From the NCBI RefSeq assembly GCF_026341275.1, contig NZ_JAIFZO010000002.1, positions 8,524,118 to 8,588,117 on the forward strand: a stretch of DNA of 64,000 nt, given 5' to 3'. How positions within the stretch are numbered: the stretch's first letter is position 1; every line of letters starts with the position of its first letter. This DNA is from Streptomyces ortus (GTDB taxonomy: Bacteria; Actinomycetota; Actinomycetes; Streptomycetales; Streptomycetaceae). Position numbers and translations under genes: made by a program. Positions 26,416 to 35,898 of this stretch are shown piece after piece. Under the pieces are notes generated by a model. The model had not been told where the DNA came from. It worked only from the letters and a program-made list of their open reading frames with translations, and made no database searches.

Positions 26416-29157
26416 GTGCCTGTGAAGCTCAGCGAAAGGGGCGGAGAAGTCGGTCTGCTTCGTCGTCTCTACAGAGGGTGCGTGGCCGGAAAGGGTTCTC
26501 TGGTCATTACCAACGGTCCTGTGGGATGCGGCAAGACCGCCTTGATCCAGACGTTCGTCGAGCAGGTGACGGAGCAGGGGAGCACCGTCCTGTCGGCGAC
26601 CGGTTCGGCGAGCGAAAGCCTGGACAGACTGGGGCTGATCGACCAGTTGGTGACCGCGATGGGTGCGGCGGGCCCGGTCGGCTGGCCACCGGACGTCGCG
26701 GAGGTCGCGATGGCGGCGGGGGCGAGCGGACGGGTGCCACGCGCGCTCATGCAGCGCGTCTACCGGGCCGTCGCCGAACTGGCCGGGAAACAGCCGCTCG
26801 TCCTCCATGTCGACGACGTGCACTTCGCCGACGAGGCATCGCTCCAGTGCCTGAGATATCTCGTACGGCGCATCGAAGCGCTGCCCGTCCTGGTCGTCCT
26901 GACCGAGAGTTCCAGCCACGACCAGGCACTCGCCACGCTCCACGCGGAGACGCTCCACCTGTCCTACTGCCATCGGATCCGGGTCGGTCCGCTCTCGCCC
27001 GAGGGGGTCGCCCGGTATCTGACGGATCATCCGGTGACGCGTTCGGTGGCGCCGGAGACCATCGAGCTGTGGGCGCGGGCGAGCGGGGGGAACCCCCTGC
27101 TGCTGGACGCCCTGATCGAGGACTTCGCCGGGCAGGGGACGGCGCAGACCGCCGGGCGCGGTGCCCCGGTGCCGGGCGAGTCGTTCCGGAACGCGTTTCT
27201 GCGCTGCCTGCACCGCTGTGAGCCGACCCTGCTCGCCGTCGCGCGCGCCGCCGCCGTCCTCGGCAAGTCCGTGACACCCGCCCTGATCGGCGACCTCCTC
27301 GGGGAGGACGCGACCTCCGTACGCCGCAGCGTCACCGGCCTGCGTGCGGCCGGACTGCTCTCGGGCTCGTGGTTCGGCCACGAGCGCGCCCGGCTGACCG
27401 TGCTCGCGGACATTCCCTGCAAGGACCTGCCGGCCCTGCGGGCCCGGGCCGCCGAACTGCTCCGGGAGAGCGGCGCGCCCGCGGCGGTCGTGGCCGAACA
27501 ACTGCTGGCCGGCCACGACCCGGACCAGGCCGCCTGGCAGCCCGACATCCTCCGGGAGGCCGCGCGCGAGGCCCTGGCGGCGGGAGACGCCGGTGCCAGC
27601 GTCGACTATCTGCGACACGCCTCCGGCCTCTGCACGGACGCCAACCAGGAAGCCGAGGTGATCGCCGCCCTCGCGGAGGCACAGTGGCTCATCGACCCCG
27701 CGAAGGCGTCCCGGTACCTGCCGCAGCTCAGCCGTATGGTGCGGGCCGGTCTGCTCACCGGGTCCGACGCCCTGATCGTGGTGAAACAGAAGGTGTGGCG
27801 CGGCGAGTTCGCCCAGGCCGACGACCTGTTGCGGATCATCGAGGCACGGGAGGGCGCCGGCGCGGAGAACGTCTGGAACGGCGCGGGCCACGCCCGGGCC
27901 GTCATCCGCTCGGACCACACCCTGGCCCGGGTGTGGCTGTCCTTCTGCTGCCCCGGTCTGCGACGCGGCACCACGATGTCGCCCCGCACCTTCCTCAGGC
28001 TCTCGGCCGACCTCGTCGAGCTCGGGAAGGGCCCGGCCCCCGACGAACCACTGCGCGGCACCGGCAGGGCAGGTCCGTTCGCGGACACGCTGGTGGCGCT
28101 GATCTTCCTGATCGGGGCCCAGCGGCTGGACGAGGCGATGCTCTGGTCGGAGAGGCTGCTGGACGAGCCCCGTAACCGGCGCACCCCCATGCGGCGGGCG
28201 TTCCTGGAGACGATCCGAGCGGCCGTGGCGCTGAGCCGGGGTGACGCCGCCGACGCGGGCGAGGCCGCCGGGACCGCGCTGAGCCTGGTCGGTCCGGAGG
28301 CCTGGGGCATCGCGATCGGTCTGCCGCTGGCCCTGGCGATCCGCGCGGCGACCGAGAGGGGCGATGTCGACACGGCGCGGACCTGTCTCGACCTGCCCGT
28401 TCCCATGGTCATGTTCGGCACTCCCTTCGCGCTGCCCTACCTCCAGGCCCTGGGGCGCTTCCACCTCGCCCTGGGCCGGCCGCGTGCCGCCCTGCGGGAC
28501 TTCGAGTCGTGCGGCGAGCTGATGACGAAGTGGCGGCTCGACGCACCGGAACTCGTGGACTGGCGCAATGACGCGGTCGCCGCCCTCATCGCCCTGGGCG
28601 ATCACCGGCGGGCCCGGGAGCGGGCCGAGGAACACCTCGCCCGGCTCGGCGAGCGGCCCACCCGCGCCCGTGGCGTCGCGCTGCGCCAGCTCGTGGCGGT
28701 GGGCCCGTCCCGCAACCGGCTGCGGCTGTTGCGGGAAGCGGTACGGATCCTGGAAATCTGCGGCGACGGGCTGGAGCTGAGGCGCGCCCGGGCCGACGAG
28801 GAAGCCGCGCGCCGAGCGGAGGAGGAGACCACCCCGCTCGCGCACGAGCACCCGCTGGGCGCACTGTGGGACGCTCCCTCCCCGCCGGCCCGGGGCGTGG
28901 TCCCGGCGGGCGCCGCCGATACGGACGCGGTGCCCGCGGCGCTGGCCGAACTCACCGAGGCGGAACGCCGGGTCGGAGCTCTCGCCGCGTCCGGCTGCAC
29001 CAACCGGGAGATCGCCGACCGGCTCACCGTAACGGTCAGTACGGTGGAACAGCATCTCACCAAAATTTATCGGAAATTGAAGGCGCGTGGCAGGGCGGAT
29101 CTTCCGACGTCACTCGTGCTTTTCTCGGAGGCCGCTTGCCCTCTGCACGGACGATGA
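26416..29157 (+). CDS. LuxR family regulator of the LAL type (ATPase plus HTH)
   Basis: A large ATP-binding LuxR regulator of about 913 residues. GTG 26416 is chosen with GAAGG upstream; TTG 26395 and GTG 26422 are alternatives. The N-terminal AAA/STAND-type ATPase has Walker A GPVGCGKTA (34-42) and Walker B LHVDDVHFAD near residue 135. The middle is a helical repeat region typical of MalT-like proteins. The last 65 residues form a LuxR helix-turn-helix (LTEAERRVGALAASGCTNREIADRL...VSTVEQHLTKIYRKLKARGR). LAL proteins usually activate secondary-metabolite operons. It lies directly upstream of the Dpg supply operon, which it may control together with the StrR-like protein. A 199-bp spacer follows. 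Confidence 0.94.
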   Translation: MPVKLSERGGEVGLLRRLYRGCVAGKGSLVITNGPVGCGKTALIQTFVEQVTEQGSTVLSATGSASESLDRLGLIDQLVTAMGAAGPVGWPPDVAEVAMAAGASGRVPRALMQRVYRAVAELAGKQPLVLHVDDVHFADEASLQCLRYLVRRIEALPVLVVLTESSSHDQALATLHAETLHLSYCHRIRVGPLSPEGVARYLTDHPVTRSVAPETIELWARASGGNPLLLDALIEDFAGQGTAQTAGRGAPVPGESFRNAFLRCLHRCEPTLLAVARAAAVLGKSVTPALIGDLLGEDATSVRRSVTGLRAAGLLSGSWFGHERARLTVLADIPCKDLPALRARAAELLRESGAPAAVVAEQLLAGHDPDQAAWQPDILREAAREALAAGDAGASVDYLRHASGLCTDANQEAEVIAALAEAQWLIDPAKASRYLPQLSRMVRAGLLTGSDALIVVKQKVWRGEFAQADDLLRIIEAREGAGAENVWNGAGHARAVIRSDHTLARVWLSFCCPGLRRGTTMSPRTFLRLSADLVELGKGPAPDEPLRGTGRAGPFADTLVALIFLIGAQRLDEAMLWSERLLDEPRNRRTPMRRAFLETIRAAVALSRGDAADAGEAAGTALSLVGPEAWGIAIGLPLALAIRAATERGDVDTARTCLDLPVPMVMFGTPFALPYLQALGRFHLALGRPRAALRDFESCGELMTKWRLDAPELVDWRNDAVAALIALGDHRRARERAEEHLARLGERPTRARGVALRQLVAVGPSRNRLRLLREAVRILEICGDGLELRRARADEEAARRAEEETTPLAHEHPLGALWDAPSPPARGVVPAGAADTDAVPAALAELTEAERRVGALAASGCTNREIADRLTVTVSTVEQHLTKIYRKLKARGRADLPTSLVLFSEAACPLHGR

Positions 29158-29195
29158 GAAGAAAATCCCCCGAATCCCTCGTAGTCCTCGAATGC

Positions 29196-29213
29196 GTTGC
29201 ATCCGTTGCATCC
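29196..29213 (+). repeat. Tandem 9-bp repeat GTTGCATCC x2
   Basis: Two perfect adjacent copies of GTTGCATCC in the 199-bp spacer before the Hmo-HpgT gene, where a promoter for the Dpg operon is expected. It could be a binding site for a regulator that recognises direct repeats; this is inference only. Confidence 0.4.
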
Positions 29214-29356
29214 GCTGGTAATTGCCCGGTCCGCGTCAAATCCCCGTCCAAGTAGCGGTTTCGGACCGTTGGACAGTGTTGTGGTGAGGATTGCGACCGT
29301 GTGATCCTGTATGTCGAATCAGCCTTCCAATACCAGATTCCGCCGGGAGGAATTCC

Positions 29357-31630
29357 ATGGCCGTACGGAGCCTCGACGACTATGCGCGACTGGCCAGGAA
29401 AGGATTCGATCACGTTCTGGCGGAGTCTTTGGAAGCCGTTGAACGGGCATCCGCGGAGACCAGGGCGGCCTTCGACCGAACCGGTCTGAGGCCGGGCCGG
29501 TCCACCCGGCCCGGGCCGCCCGACACCACCACGAAGATCCTGGACCGTCCCTGGGCCGCGCCGATCGCCGTCGGCCCGCTCACCGGACCCGCCCGGCCCG
29601 CGGACGAGACCGCCGTGCTGCGGGCGGCCGACGCGGCGGAACTCCCCGTCGTGGTCGACACGGTCCCTGCGAACGACCTCGCGAACCCGGTGCCGACTGC
29701 CGACGGGACGCGGTGGCTCCGCACCTACGGCCACCGGGAGCACGGTGACGTCGAGCGGTCGGTGGCCGACGCGGAGCGTGCCGGGTTCGCCGCACTCCTT
29801 CTCTCTGTGCGGTCCCAGGGCGGCGGCGGCCGACCCGCGCGCCCCGATGCTCCGCGCGCGGACTGGGCCGACCTGGAACGGCTGCGCGCCACGTCCGCGC
29901 TGCCCCTGCTCGTCGCGGGCGTACGCACCGCTGCCGACGCCGCCCGCGCGTTCGACACCGGTGCCGACGGCATCGTCACCGACTCGCTGGAGACGCTGCC
30001 CGACCTGGCCGCGGTCGCGGGCACGCACCGCCCCGTCCTGCTCGGCGGCGGCATCCGCCGGGGCGCCGACATCCTGGTCTCCCTGGCCTCGGGGGCCGAC
30101 GCGGTCCTCGTGGGACGACTGGTGCTGGAGGGGCTGATCGTCGACGGGGAGCAGGGTGTCACCGACGTGCTGGGCACTCTCGTACGCGAACTGGGGGAGG
30201 CGATGACGTTCACCGGAACCGCCCTGATCGCCGAGACGTGCCCCGACAGCCTCCGTACCGGACACCGTCCGCCGCTCCCCGTACGCCCGACGGGCACCCG
30301 GGGCGATGCCGCGAACGCCCCGGGAAATGCCGTGGGCGTCCTGCGCAAGGAGGACCTCCACGCCAGCCTCTCCGATCCCGTCCTGGACACGATGACCTTC
30401 CTCAACGAGGTCACCCACCGCTACCCGGACGCCGTCTCCTTCGCGCCGGGGCGGCCCTACGACGGATTCTTCGACACCGAGCAGATCTTCACGTACCTCC
30501 GCCGCTACCTTGACCAACTGGCCGCGCAGGGACGCACGGAGCAGGACATCCGTACCGCCATGTACCAGTACGGTCCCACCGCCGGCCAGATCCGTGAGAT
30601 CGTCGCCGACTCCCTGCGCGCGGACGAGGGCGTCGACGTCCCGGCGGAGTCGATCGTGATCACGGTCGGCGCGCAGGAAGCCATGCTGCTGGTGGTGCGG
30701 GCCCTCACCGCGGGCCCCGACGACGTGCTGCTCGCGGCGAGCCCCTGCTATGTCGGCATCACGGGCGTGGCACGGCTGCTGGGCGTGCCGGTGACGGCCG
30801 TGGAGGAGCGGGAGGACGGCTTCTCCTGCGTCGACCTGGAGACCGCGATCGCGCGGGAGCGCGCCCGAGGACGGCGCCCCCGGGCCCTCTACGTGATTCC
30901 CGATCACTCCAACCCGTCGGGAACCACGATGGACGCGCCGACGCGCGCCGCGCTGCTGGAGACGGCGGAGCGCCACGGCATCCTCCTCATCGAGGACAGC
31001 CCCTACCGCAGGGTGAGCCCGGGTACGCCGCTGCCGACGCTGAAGTCCATGGACCGTTCGCGAAGCGTCGTCCACCTGGGCTCGTTCGCCAAGACGGTGT
31101 TTCCCGGCGCTCGGGTCGGCTTCGCCGTCGCCGACCAGCAGGTGGTCGACGCCTTCGGCCGGACCGGTCTCCTGGCCGACGAGCTTGCCAAGATCAAGAG
31201 CATGGTGACGGTCAACACCTCGTCGCTGAGCCAGGCCGCGGTGGCGGGCGCCCTGCTGGCGGGCGGCGGCCGGATCTCCGAGATGAACGTCGAACCGGCG
31301 GCCTACTACGGCAATGCCATGCGGACCACACTGCGCAATCTGGACGCCCGTCTGCCGGCGGCCCGGCGAGCCGCTCTCGGCGTGCGATGGAACGAACCGA
31401 CCGGTGGTTTCTTCCTCACGGTCCACGTTCCCTTCCGGGCGGACAATGAGGCGCTGACCCGGTCGGCACAGGAATTCGGCGTCATCTGGACGCCGATGAA
31501 CTACTTCTATCCGCAGGGCGGCGGCGATCAAGCCCTCCGTCTCTCCATCAGCTATCTCACGACGGCCGATATCGAAGAGGGCACCGCCCGTCTCGCGCGG
31601 TTCATCGAGGCGCAGGCCGCGGTGTCGTGA
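29357..31630 (+). CDS. hpgT: Fusion: degenerate Hmo-like domain plus HpgT aminotransferase
   Basis: A 757-residue two-domain protein; ATG 29357 lies 6 bases after GGGAGG. Residues about 1-320 match the FMN-dependent alpha-hydroxy-acid oxidase family, as in hydroxymandelate oxidase (Hmo): the VLLGGGIRRGADIL and GADAVLVGR motifs remain. However, the VVKGV lysine is replaced (LLVAGV) and the whole NHGGRQ active-site loop with the catalytic His and Arg is missing (GADGIVTDSLETL), so oxidase activity is unlikely. Residues about 330-757 are a complete fold-type I aminotransferase of the HpgT/PgaT type, with the PLP lysine Lys579 in GSFAKTVFPGARVGF. HpgT transfers an amino group to 3,5-dihydroxyphenylglyoxylate (giving Dpg) or to 4-hydroxyphenylglyoxylate (giving Hpg). 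It heads the dpg operon. I recall Hmo-HpgT fusions from other clusters but could not verify this. Confidence 0.92.
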   Translation: MAVRSLDDYARLARKGFDHVLAESLEAVERASAETRAAFDRTGLRPGRSTRPGPPDTTTKILDRPWAAPIAVGPLTGPARPADETAVLRAADAAELPVVVDTVPANDLANPVPTADGTRWLRTYGHREHGDVERSVADAERAGFAALLLSVRSQGGGGRPARPDAPRADWADLERLRATSALPLLVAGVRTAADAARAFDTGADGIVTDSLETLPDLAAVAGTHRPVLLGGGIRRGADILVSLASGADAVLVGRLVLEGLIVDGEQGVTDVLGTLVRELGEAMTFTGTALIAETCPDSLRTGHRPPLPVRPTGTRGDAANAPGNAVGVLRKEDLHASLSDPVLDTMTFLNEVTHRYPDAVSFAPGRPYDGFFDTEQIFTYLRRYLDQLAAQGRTEQDIRTAMYQYGPTAGQIREIVADSLRADEGVDVPAESIVITVGAQEAMLLVVRALTAGPDDVLLAASPCYVGITGVARLLGVPVTAVEEREDGFSCVDLETAIARERARGRRPRALYVIPDHSNPSGTTMDAPTRAALLETAERHGILLIEDSPYRRVSPGTPLPTLKSMDRSRSVVHLGSFAKTVFPGARVGFAVADQQVVDAFGRTGLLADELAKIKSMVTVNTSSLSQAAVAGALLAGGGRISEMNVEPAAYYGNAMRTTLRNLDARLPAARRAALGVRWNEPTGGFFLTVHVPFRADNEALTRSAQEFGVIWTPMNYFYPQGGGDQALRLSISYLTTADIEEGTARLARFIEAQAAVS

Positions 31631-31718
31631 ATTCTCCGGGAAAGGCGAAGCAAGTGATCGGAAACAGCAATGCACAGCGACCGCGGACCAAGCCGCGTAT
31701 GTGGGGGTGGACTTTCCG

Positions 31719-32882
31719 ATGACCATCAATGTGGACCGGCCCGTAAGACTGGAGGCGGCCTTGGCGGACGACATTCCGGTACCCGTCGTCCTGACCGGTG
31801 ACGGCGCTCTGAAGACGGCGTACCGACCGCGGATCGTCGGGGTGGGGACCGCCACGTCGGCCGTCGCCTACTCCCAGCGGGAGGTGCTCGACGCCTTCCG
31901 CATCACCGACCCGAGGATCCGGTCCGTGTTCGCCAACAGCGCCATCGACCGGCGCCACCTGACCCTGCCGGAACCGGACTCCGACGGCGTCCGCACCCCC
32001 GAGCCGCAGGGCGACCTGCTCGACAAGCACAAGGCCATGGCCACGGAGATGGGCGCCGAGGCACTGCGCGCCTGTCTGAAACGGGCAGGCGCCGAACTCT
32101 CCGATCTGCGACACCTGTGCTGCGTGTCGTCCACCGGCTTCCTCACCCCCGGCCTGAGCGCCCTGATGATCCGCGAGCTGGGCATCGACCGGCACTGCAG
32201 CCGCAGCGACATCGTCGGCATGGGCTGCAACGCGGGGCTCAACGCGCTGAACGTCGTGGCCGGCTGGTCCGCGGCCCACCCGGGCGAACTCGCCGTCGTC
32301 CTCTGCGCGGAGGCGTGCTCGGCGGCGTACGCGATGGACTCCTCGATGCGCACCGCGGTCGTCAACAGCCTCTTCGGCGACGGCGCCGGGGCGGTCGCCC
32401 TGAGGTCGGGACCGGATGACGAGGCGTCCGGCGCGGCCGAGGGTCCGGCCCTCCTGAAGTTCGCCAGCTGCATCATCCCCGACGCGATCGGCGCGATGCG
32501 CTACGACTGGGACCGCGACCTGGACCGGTTCAGCTTCTACCTCGACCCCCAGATCCCCTACGTCGTCGGTGCCCATGCCGAGATCGTGGTCGACCGCCTG
32601 CTCCAGGACACGGGCCTGCGCAGGAGCGACATCCGCCACTGGCTCGTGCACTCCGGCGGCAAGAAGGTGATCGACGCGGTGGTCGTCAACCTCGGTCTGA
32701 CCCGCCATGACCTGCGCCACACCGTCGGTGTCCTGCGGGACTACGGCAACGTGTCGAGCGGGTCGTTCCTTTTCTCGTACGAACGGCTCCTCGACGAGCA
32801 GGTGACCCGGACCGGGGACTACGGAGTGCTCATGACCATGGGCCCGGGATCCACGCTCGAAACGGCGCTGGTCCAGTGGTGA
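31719..32882 (+). CDS. dpgA: DpgA, type III polyketide synthase for 3,5-dihydroxyphenylacetyl-CoA
   Basis: A 387-residue chalcone-synthase-like enzyme. It condenses four malonyl-CoA units to the Dpg precursor 3,5-dihydroxyphenylacetyl-CoA, assisted by DpgB and DpgD. The nucleophilic cysteine is Cys170 in MGCNAGLNAL, preceded by the family motif VSSTGFLTPGL; the His and Asn of the triad are expected in LVHSGGKKV and RDYGNVSSGSF. ATG 31719 is chosen with GGGGGTGG upstream; GTG 31701 and 31707 are in frame but less well placed. It lies 88 bases after the aminotransferase gene and 17 bases before dpgB, in the order dpgA-B-C-D seen in glycopeptide clusters. Confidence 0.96.
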   Translation: MTINVDRPVRLEAALADDIPVPVVLTGDGALKTAYRPRIVGVGTATSAVAYSQREVLDAFRITDPRIRSVFANSAIDRRHLTLPEPDSDGVRTPEPQGDLLDKHKAMATEMGAEALRACLKRAGAELSDLRHLCCVSSTGFLTPGLSALMIRELGIDRHCSRSDIVGMGCNAGLNALNVVAGWSAAHPGELAVVLCAEACSAAYAMDSSMRTAVVNSLFGDGAGAVALRSGPDDEASGAAEGPALLKFASCIIPDAIGAMRYDWDRDLDRFSFYLDPQIPYVVGAHAEIVVDRLLQDTGLRRSDIRHWLVHSGGKKVIDAVVVNLGLTRHDLRHTVGVLRDYGNVSSGSFLFSYERLLDEQVTRTGDYGVLMTMGPGSTLETALVQW

Positions 32883-32899
32883 AGACAGGAGAGAGCGCA

Positions 32900-33562
32900 G
32901 TGAGTGACGTAAGTACCGTGCGGACACTGGCCGTTGATGGATCCCGGCCACTGTCGATCAGGACCGTCAAGGACCTCACCGTCCTGTGCGACGAGATGGA
33001 GGACCGGGGCGGGGCCGCGATCCTACGGGCCACCGGCACACCCGCGCCGGACTGGGCCGACGGGCTGGACGTCTCCCTCGTCACCAAGTGGGAACGGGTG
33101 CTGCGGCGGCTCGAACGGCTGCCCGGGGTCAGTGTCGCGGTCGCGGCCGGCGACTGCGGCGGAGTGGCCCTCGACGCCTTCCTCACCGCCGACATCCGGA
33201 TCGCGACGCGCGGCAGTCGTCTTCTCCTGCCCTTCGACGGGGAGGCCACCTGGCCCGGCATGGCCGCGTTCCGGCTCGCCCGCCTGGCCGGCGCCGCGCG
33301 CGCCCGCCGTGCCGTCCTGTTCGGGAACCCGATCCCCGCGTCCGAGGCGCTGACACTGGGCATCGCCGACGAGGTGACCGAGACGCCGGACACCGCTGTG
33401 GCCGCAGCCGTCCAGCGCTGCGAGGGACTGTCGGGCAAGGAGCTCGCCCTGCGGCGCCAACTGCTCCTCGACGCGATGACGGTCAGCTTCGAGGACGCCC
33501 TCGGCCCGCACCTGGCGGCCTGCGACCGCGCTCTGCGGCGCACCGTCGAGGAGGCCGCGTGA
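32900..33562 (+). CDS. dpgB: DpgB, enoyl-CoA hydratase-like helper of DpgA
   Basis: A 220-residue crotonase-fold protein. GTG 32900 (MSDVSTVRTL) follows AGGAGAGA at good spacing, while upstream GTG codons at 32876 and 32879 would overlap dpgA. The sequence is a divergent and short crotonase (ADIRIATRGSRLLLPFDGEATWPGMAAFRLARL) with the usual oxyanion region. In the known pathway DpgB strongly raises DpgA output and is thought to help the dehydration and aromatization steps with DpgD. A 79-base gap follows, holding a 27-codon open frame (33563-33646) that overlaps the dpgC start by ATGA and may only serve coupling. Confidence 0.93.
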   Translation: MSDVSTVRTLAVDGSRPLSIRTVKDLTVLCDEMEDRGGAAILRATGTPAPDWADGLDVSLVTKWERVLRRLERLPGVSVAVAAGDCGGVALDAFLTADIRIATRGSRLLLPFDGEATWPGMAAFRLARLAGAARARRAVLFGNPIPASEALTLGIADEVTETPDTAVAAAVQRCEGLSGKELALRRQLLLDAMTVSFEDALGPHLAACDRALRRTVEEAA

Positions 33563-33641
33563 TGACGCGGCCGAGCCACGGACACCCCGGTGCGGACACC
33601 CCCCGTCCGCACCGGGTGAGGACGCAAGGCGGGGCGGCCGT

Positions 33642-34952
33642 ATGACGACCACCGTGTGGGAGCAGGAGACCGCGCGTGCGCAGTGGTCGGCGCTGACGGA
33701 GGCCGCCGAGCGCGTGGACAAGACACTGGCGTCCCTGCCGTACCCGACGCGCCGCACACCCGAACAACGGGACGCGGCCGAGGCGGTGAAGAACAGGGCC
33801 CGCGCCCTGCGCGCCCGGTTCCTGGACGGGTACGGCGACGCCGTGTACGACCGGCTCACCGAAGGGCGCACCCGCGGCCTGCGGATCGATGAACTGGTCG
33901 CGGCCGGGGCGACCGCCTTCCCCGGCCTGGTGCCGGACGCCGGCCGGCTCGCACAGGAGCGGAACCGGCCGCAGGCCGACAAGGAAGGCCACGAGATCGA
34001 TCAGGGCATCTTCCTGCGGGCCGTTCTGCGGTCGGCCTCGGCCGGTCCGCACCTCCTCGACGCCATGCTCCGGCCGACGGCCAGAGCGCGGGGGCTGCTG
34101 CCGGAGTTCCTGCGGACCGGTGTCGTGGAGATGGAGGCCGTACGGCTCGAACGCCGCGACGGCGTCGCACGGTTGACGATGTGCCGCCACGACCGGCTCA
34201 ACGCCGAGGACAACCAGCAGGTCGACGACATGGAGACGGCCGTAGACCTTGCTCTCCTCGATCCGGGCATCCGGGTCGGCCTGCTGCGCGGAGGGGAGAT
34301 GAGCCATCCCCGCCACCGCGGCAAGCGGGTGTTCAGCGCGGGCATCAACCTCAAGAACCTGAGCTCCGGTGACATCTCCCTGGTCGACTTCCTGCTCCGC
34401 CGTGAACTCGGCTACCTCCACAAACTCGTCCGGGGCCTGCTGGTCGAGGACCCGGACCGGTGGCACTCGCCGTACGTCGAGAAGCCGTGGGTCGCCGCTG
34501 TCGACGGCTTCGCGATCGGCGGGGGCGCCCAACTACTGCTGGTGTTCGACCATGTCCTCGCCGCGTCCGACGCCTACCTCAGCCTCCCCGCCGCCAAGGA
34601 GGGGATCATCCCCGGCGTGGCCAACTTCCGCTTCAGCAGGTACGCCGGACCCCGGCTGTCCCGCCAGGTCATCCTGGAGGGGCGCAGGATCTGGGCCTCG
34701 GAGCCGCAGGCCCGGCTGCTGGTGGACGAGGTCGTGGACCCGCGCGAGCTGGACGCCGCCGTCGAGCGGAGCCTGCAGCGCCTCGACGGCGAGGCGGTGC
34801 TCGCCAACCGGCGCATGCTCAACCTCGCCGAGGAGCCCGTCGACGCGTTTCGTGCGTACATGGCGGAGTTCGCCCTCCAGCAGGCACTGAGGTTGTACGG
34901 GGAGGACGTGATCCACAAGGTCGGCAGGTTCGCGGCGAGGCCGTCGTCGTGA
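33642..34952 (+). CDS. dpgC: DpgC, cofactor-free 3,5-dihydroxyphenylacetyl-CoA dioxygenase
   Basis: A 436-residue enzyme matching DpgC, which uses O2 without metal or flavin to turn 3,5-dihydroxyphenylacetyl-CoA into 3,5-dihydroxyphenylglyoxylate. The N-terminal helical domain (about 1-165) is specific to this family. The crotonase core follows, with VFSAGINLKNLSSGDISL, the oxyanion segment VDGFAIGGGAQLLLVFD and the LPAAKEGIIPGVANFRFSRY motif. Length and motifs are normal, so it should be active. ATG 33642 follows AAGGCGGGG. The stop overlaps the dpgD start by 4 bases. The product glyoxylate is the substrate of the HpgT half encoded at the operon head. Confidence 0.96.
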   Translation: MTTTVWEQETARAQWSALTEAAERVDKTLASLPYPTRRTPEQRDAAEAVKNRARALRARFLDGYGDAVYDRLTEGRTRGLRIDELVAAGATAFPGLVPDAGRLAQERNRPQADKEGHEIDQGIFLRAVLRSASAGPHLLDAMLRPTARARGLLPEFLRTGVVEMEAVRLERRDGVARLTMCRHDRLNAEDNQQVDDMETAVDLALLDPGIRVGLLRGGEMSHPRHRGKRVFSAGINLKNLSSGDISLVDFLLRRELGYLHKLVRGLLVEDPDRWHSPYVEKPWVAAVDGFAIGGGAQLLLVFDHVLAASDAYLSLPAAKEGIIPGVANFRFSRYAGPRLSRQVILEGRRIWASEPQARLLVDEVVDPRELDAAVERSLQRLDGEAVLANRRMLNLAEEPVDAFRAYMAEFALQQALRLYGEDVIHKVGRFAARPSS

Positions 34953-35770
34953 CCGGGGACCGGGTGAGCCCCGACGACCGTGGCCGGGTGCGGTACGAGA
35001 AGAAGGACCACGTAGCCCGCGTCACCCTCGACCGTGCCGAGGTCCTGAACGCCATGGACCTGCGCATGCACGAGGAACTCGCCCGTGTCTGGGACGACGT
35101 GGAGGCCGACGACGACATCCGCGTCGTGGTCCTCACCGGGGCGGGCGACCGGGCCTTCTCCGTCGGCCAGGACCTGAAGGAACGCAGCCGCCTCGACGCG
35201 GAAGAGACCCCTCGGACGACGTTCGGAAGCCGGGGCCTGCCGGGCTGGCCCCGGCTCACCGAGCGGTTCACCCTCTCCAAACCGGTCCTGGCACGGGTCA
35301 ACGGCTACGCCCTCGGCGGGGGCTTCGAGCTGGCGCTCGCCTGCGACCTCGTCATCGCCTCGCACGACGCGCGGTTCGCCCTGCCGGAGGCGCGGCTCGG
35401 GCTGGTCCCGGGGGCGGGCGGCGCCTTCAGGCTCGCCCGCCAGTTGCCTCTGAAGACGGCCATGGGACATCTGCTCACCGGGCGACCCATCGACGCGGCG
35501 ACAGCACTGCGCTTCGGACTGGTCAACGAGGTCGCCGAGGAAGGAGACCTGGACCGACGGGTCGACGCCTGGACGGACGACCTGATCCGCAGCGCGCCCC
35601 TGTCGGTACGGGCCATCAAGGAAGCGGTGATGCGCTCGCTCGACCAGCCCCTGGAGGAGGCGTTCGCCACGAGGTACGCGTGGGAGGAACGGCGTATGCA
35701 CAGCCGGGACGCCGTGGAAGGCCCCCGGGCCTTCGCGGAGAAGCGGGATCCCGTGTGGTCCGGCCGGTGA
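34949..35770 (+). CDS. dpgD: DpgD, enoyl-CoA hydratase/isomerase of the Dpg pathway
   Basis: A 273-residue crotonase beginning at GTG 34949, which overlaps the dpgC stop (GTGA). It has the standard family motifs GDRAFSVGQDLKE and NGYALGGGFELALACDLVIAS, and the catalytic-region glutamates in FALPEARLGLVPGAGG. DpgD acts with DpgA and DpgB, favouring dehydration of the tetraketide and formation of the aromatic product. With this gene the set for making Dpg from malonyl-CoA is complete: dpgA, B, C, D plus the aminotransferase. It is followed by 128 non-coding bases before the hydrolase gene. Confidence 0.94.
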   Translation: MTGDRVSPDDRGRVRYEKKDHVARVTLDRAEVLNAMDLRMHEELARVWDDVEADDDIRVVVLTGAGDRAFSVGQDLKERSRLDAEETPRTTFGSRGLPGWPRLTERFTLSKPVLARVNGYALGGGFELALACDLVIASHDARFALPEARLGLVPGAGGAFRLARQLPLKTAMGHLLTGRPIDAATALRFGLVNEVAEEGDLDRRVDAWTDDLIRSAPLSVRAIKEAVMRSLDQPLEEAFATRYAWEERRMHSRDAVEGPRAFAEKRDPVWSGR

Positions 35771-35898
35771 GGTGAGCGTGGTCCGTCGGTGGGGGTGAAC
35801 CCGTCGGCGGGCCCTGGCGTCTCGGTCTCCGAACAGCGTGGCGGTTCGCTCCGTACGCCAAGGGCCGTCCCCCCGGGAGGCGGTGGAAGGATAGGACG

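Noticed and set aside
29357..30350. Treating the N-terminal half of the fusion as a working hydroxymandelate oxidase
   Set aside because: The Lys of the VVKG motif and the NHGGRQ loop are absent, so an active oxidase call is not supported.
33563..33646. 27-codon open frame between dpgB and dpgC
   Set aside because: No similarity and atypical composition; its ATGA overlap with dpgC could be chance or a coupling device, so it is noted but not called as a gene.
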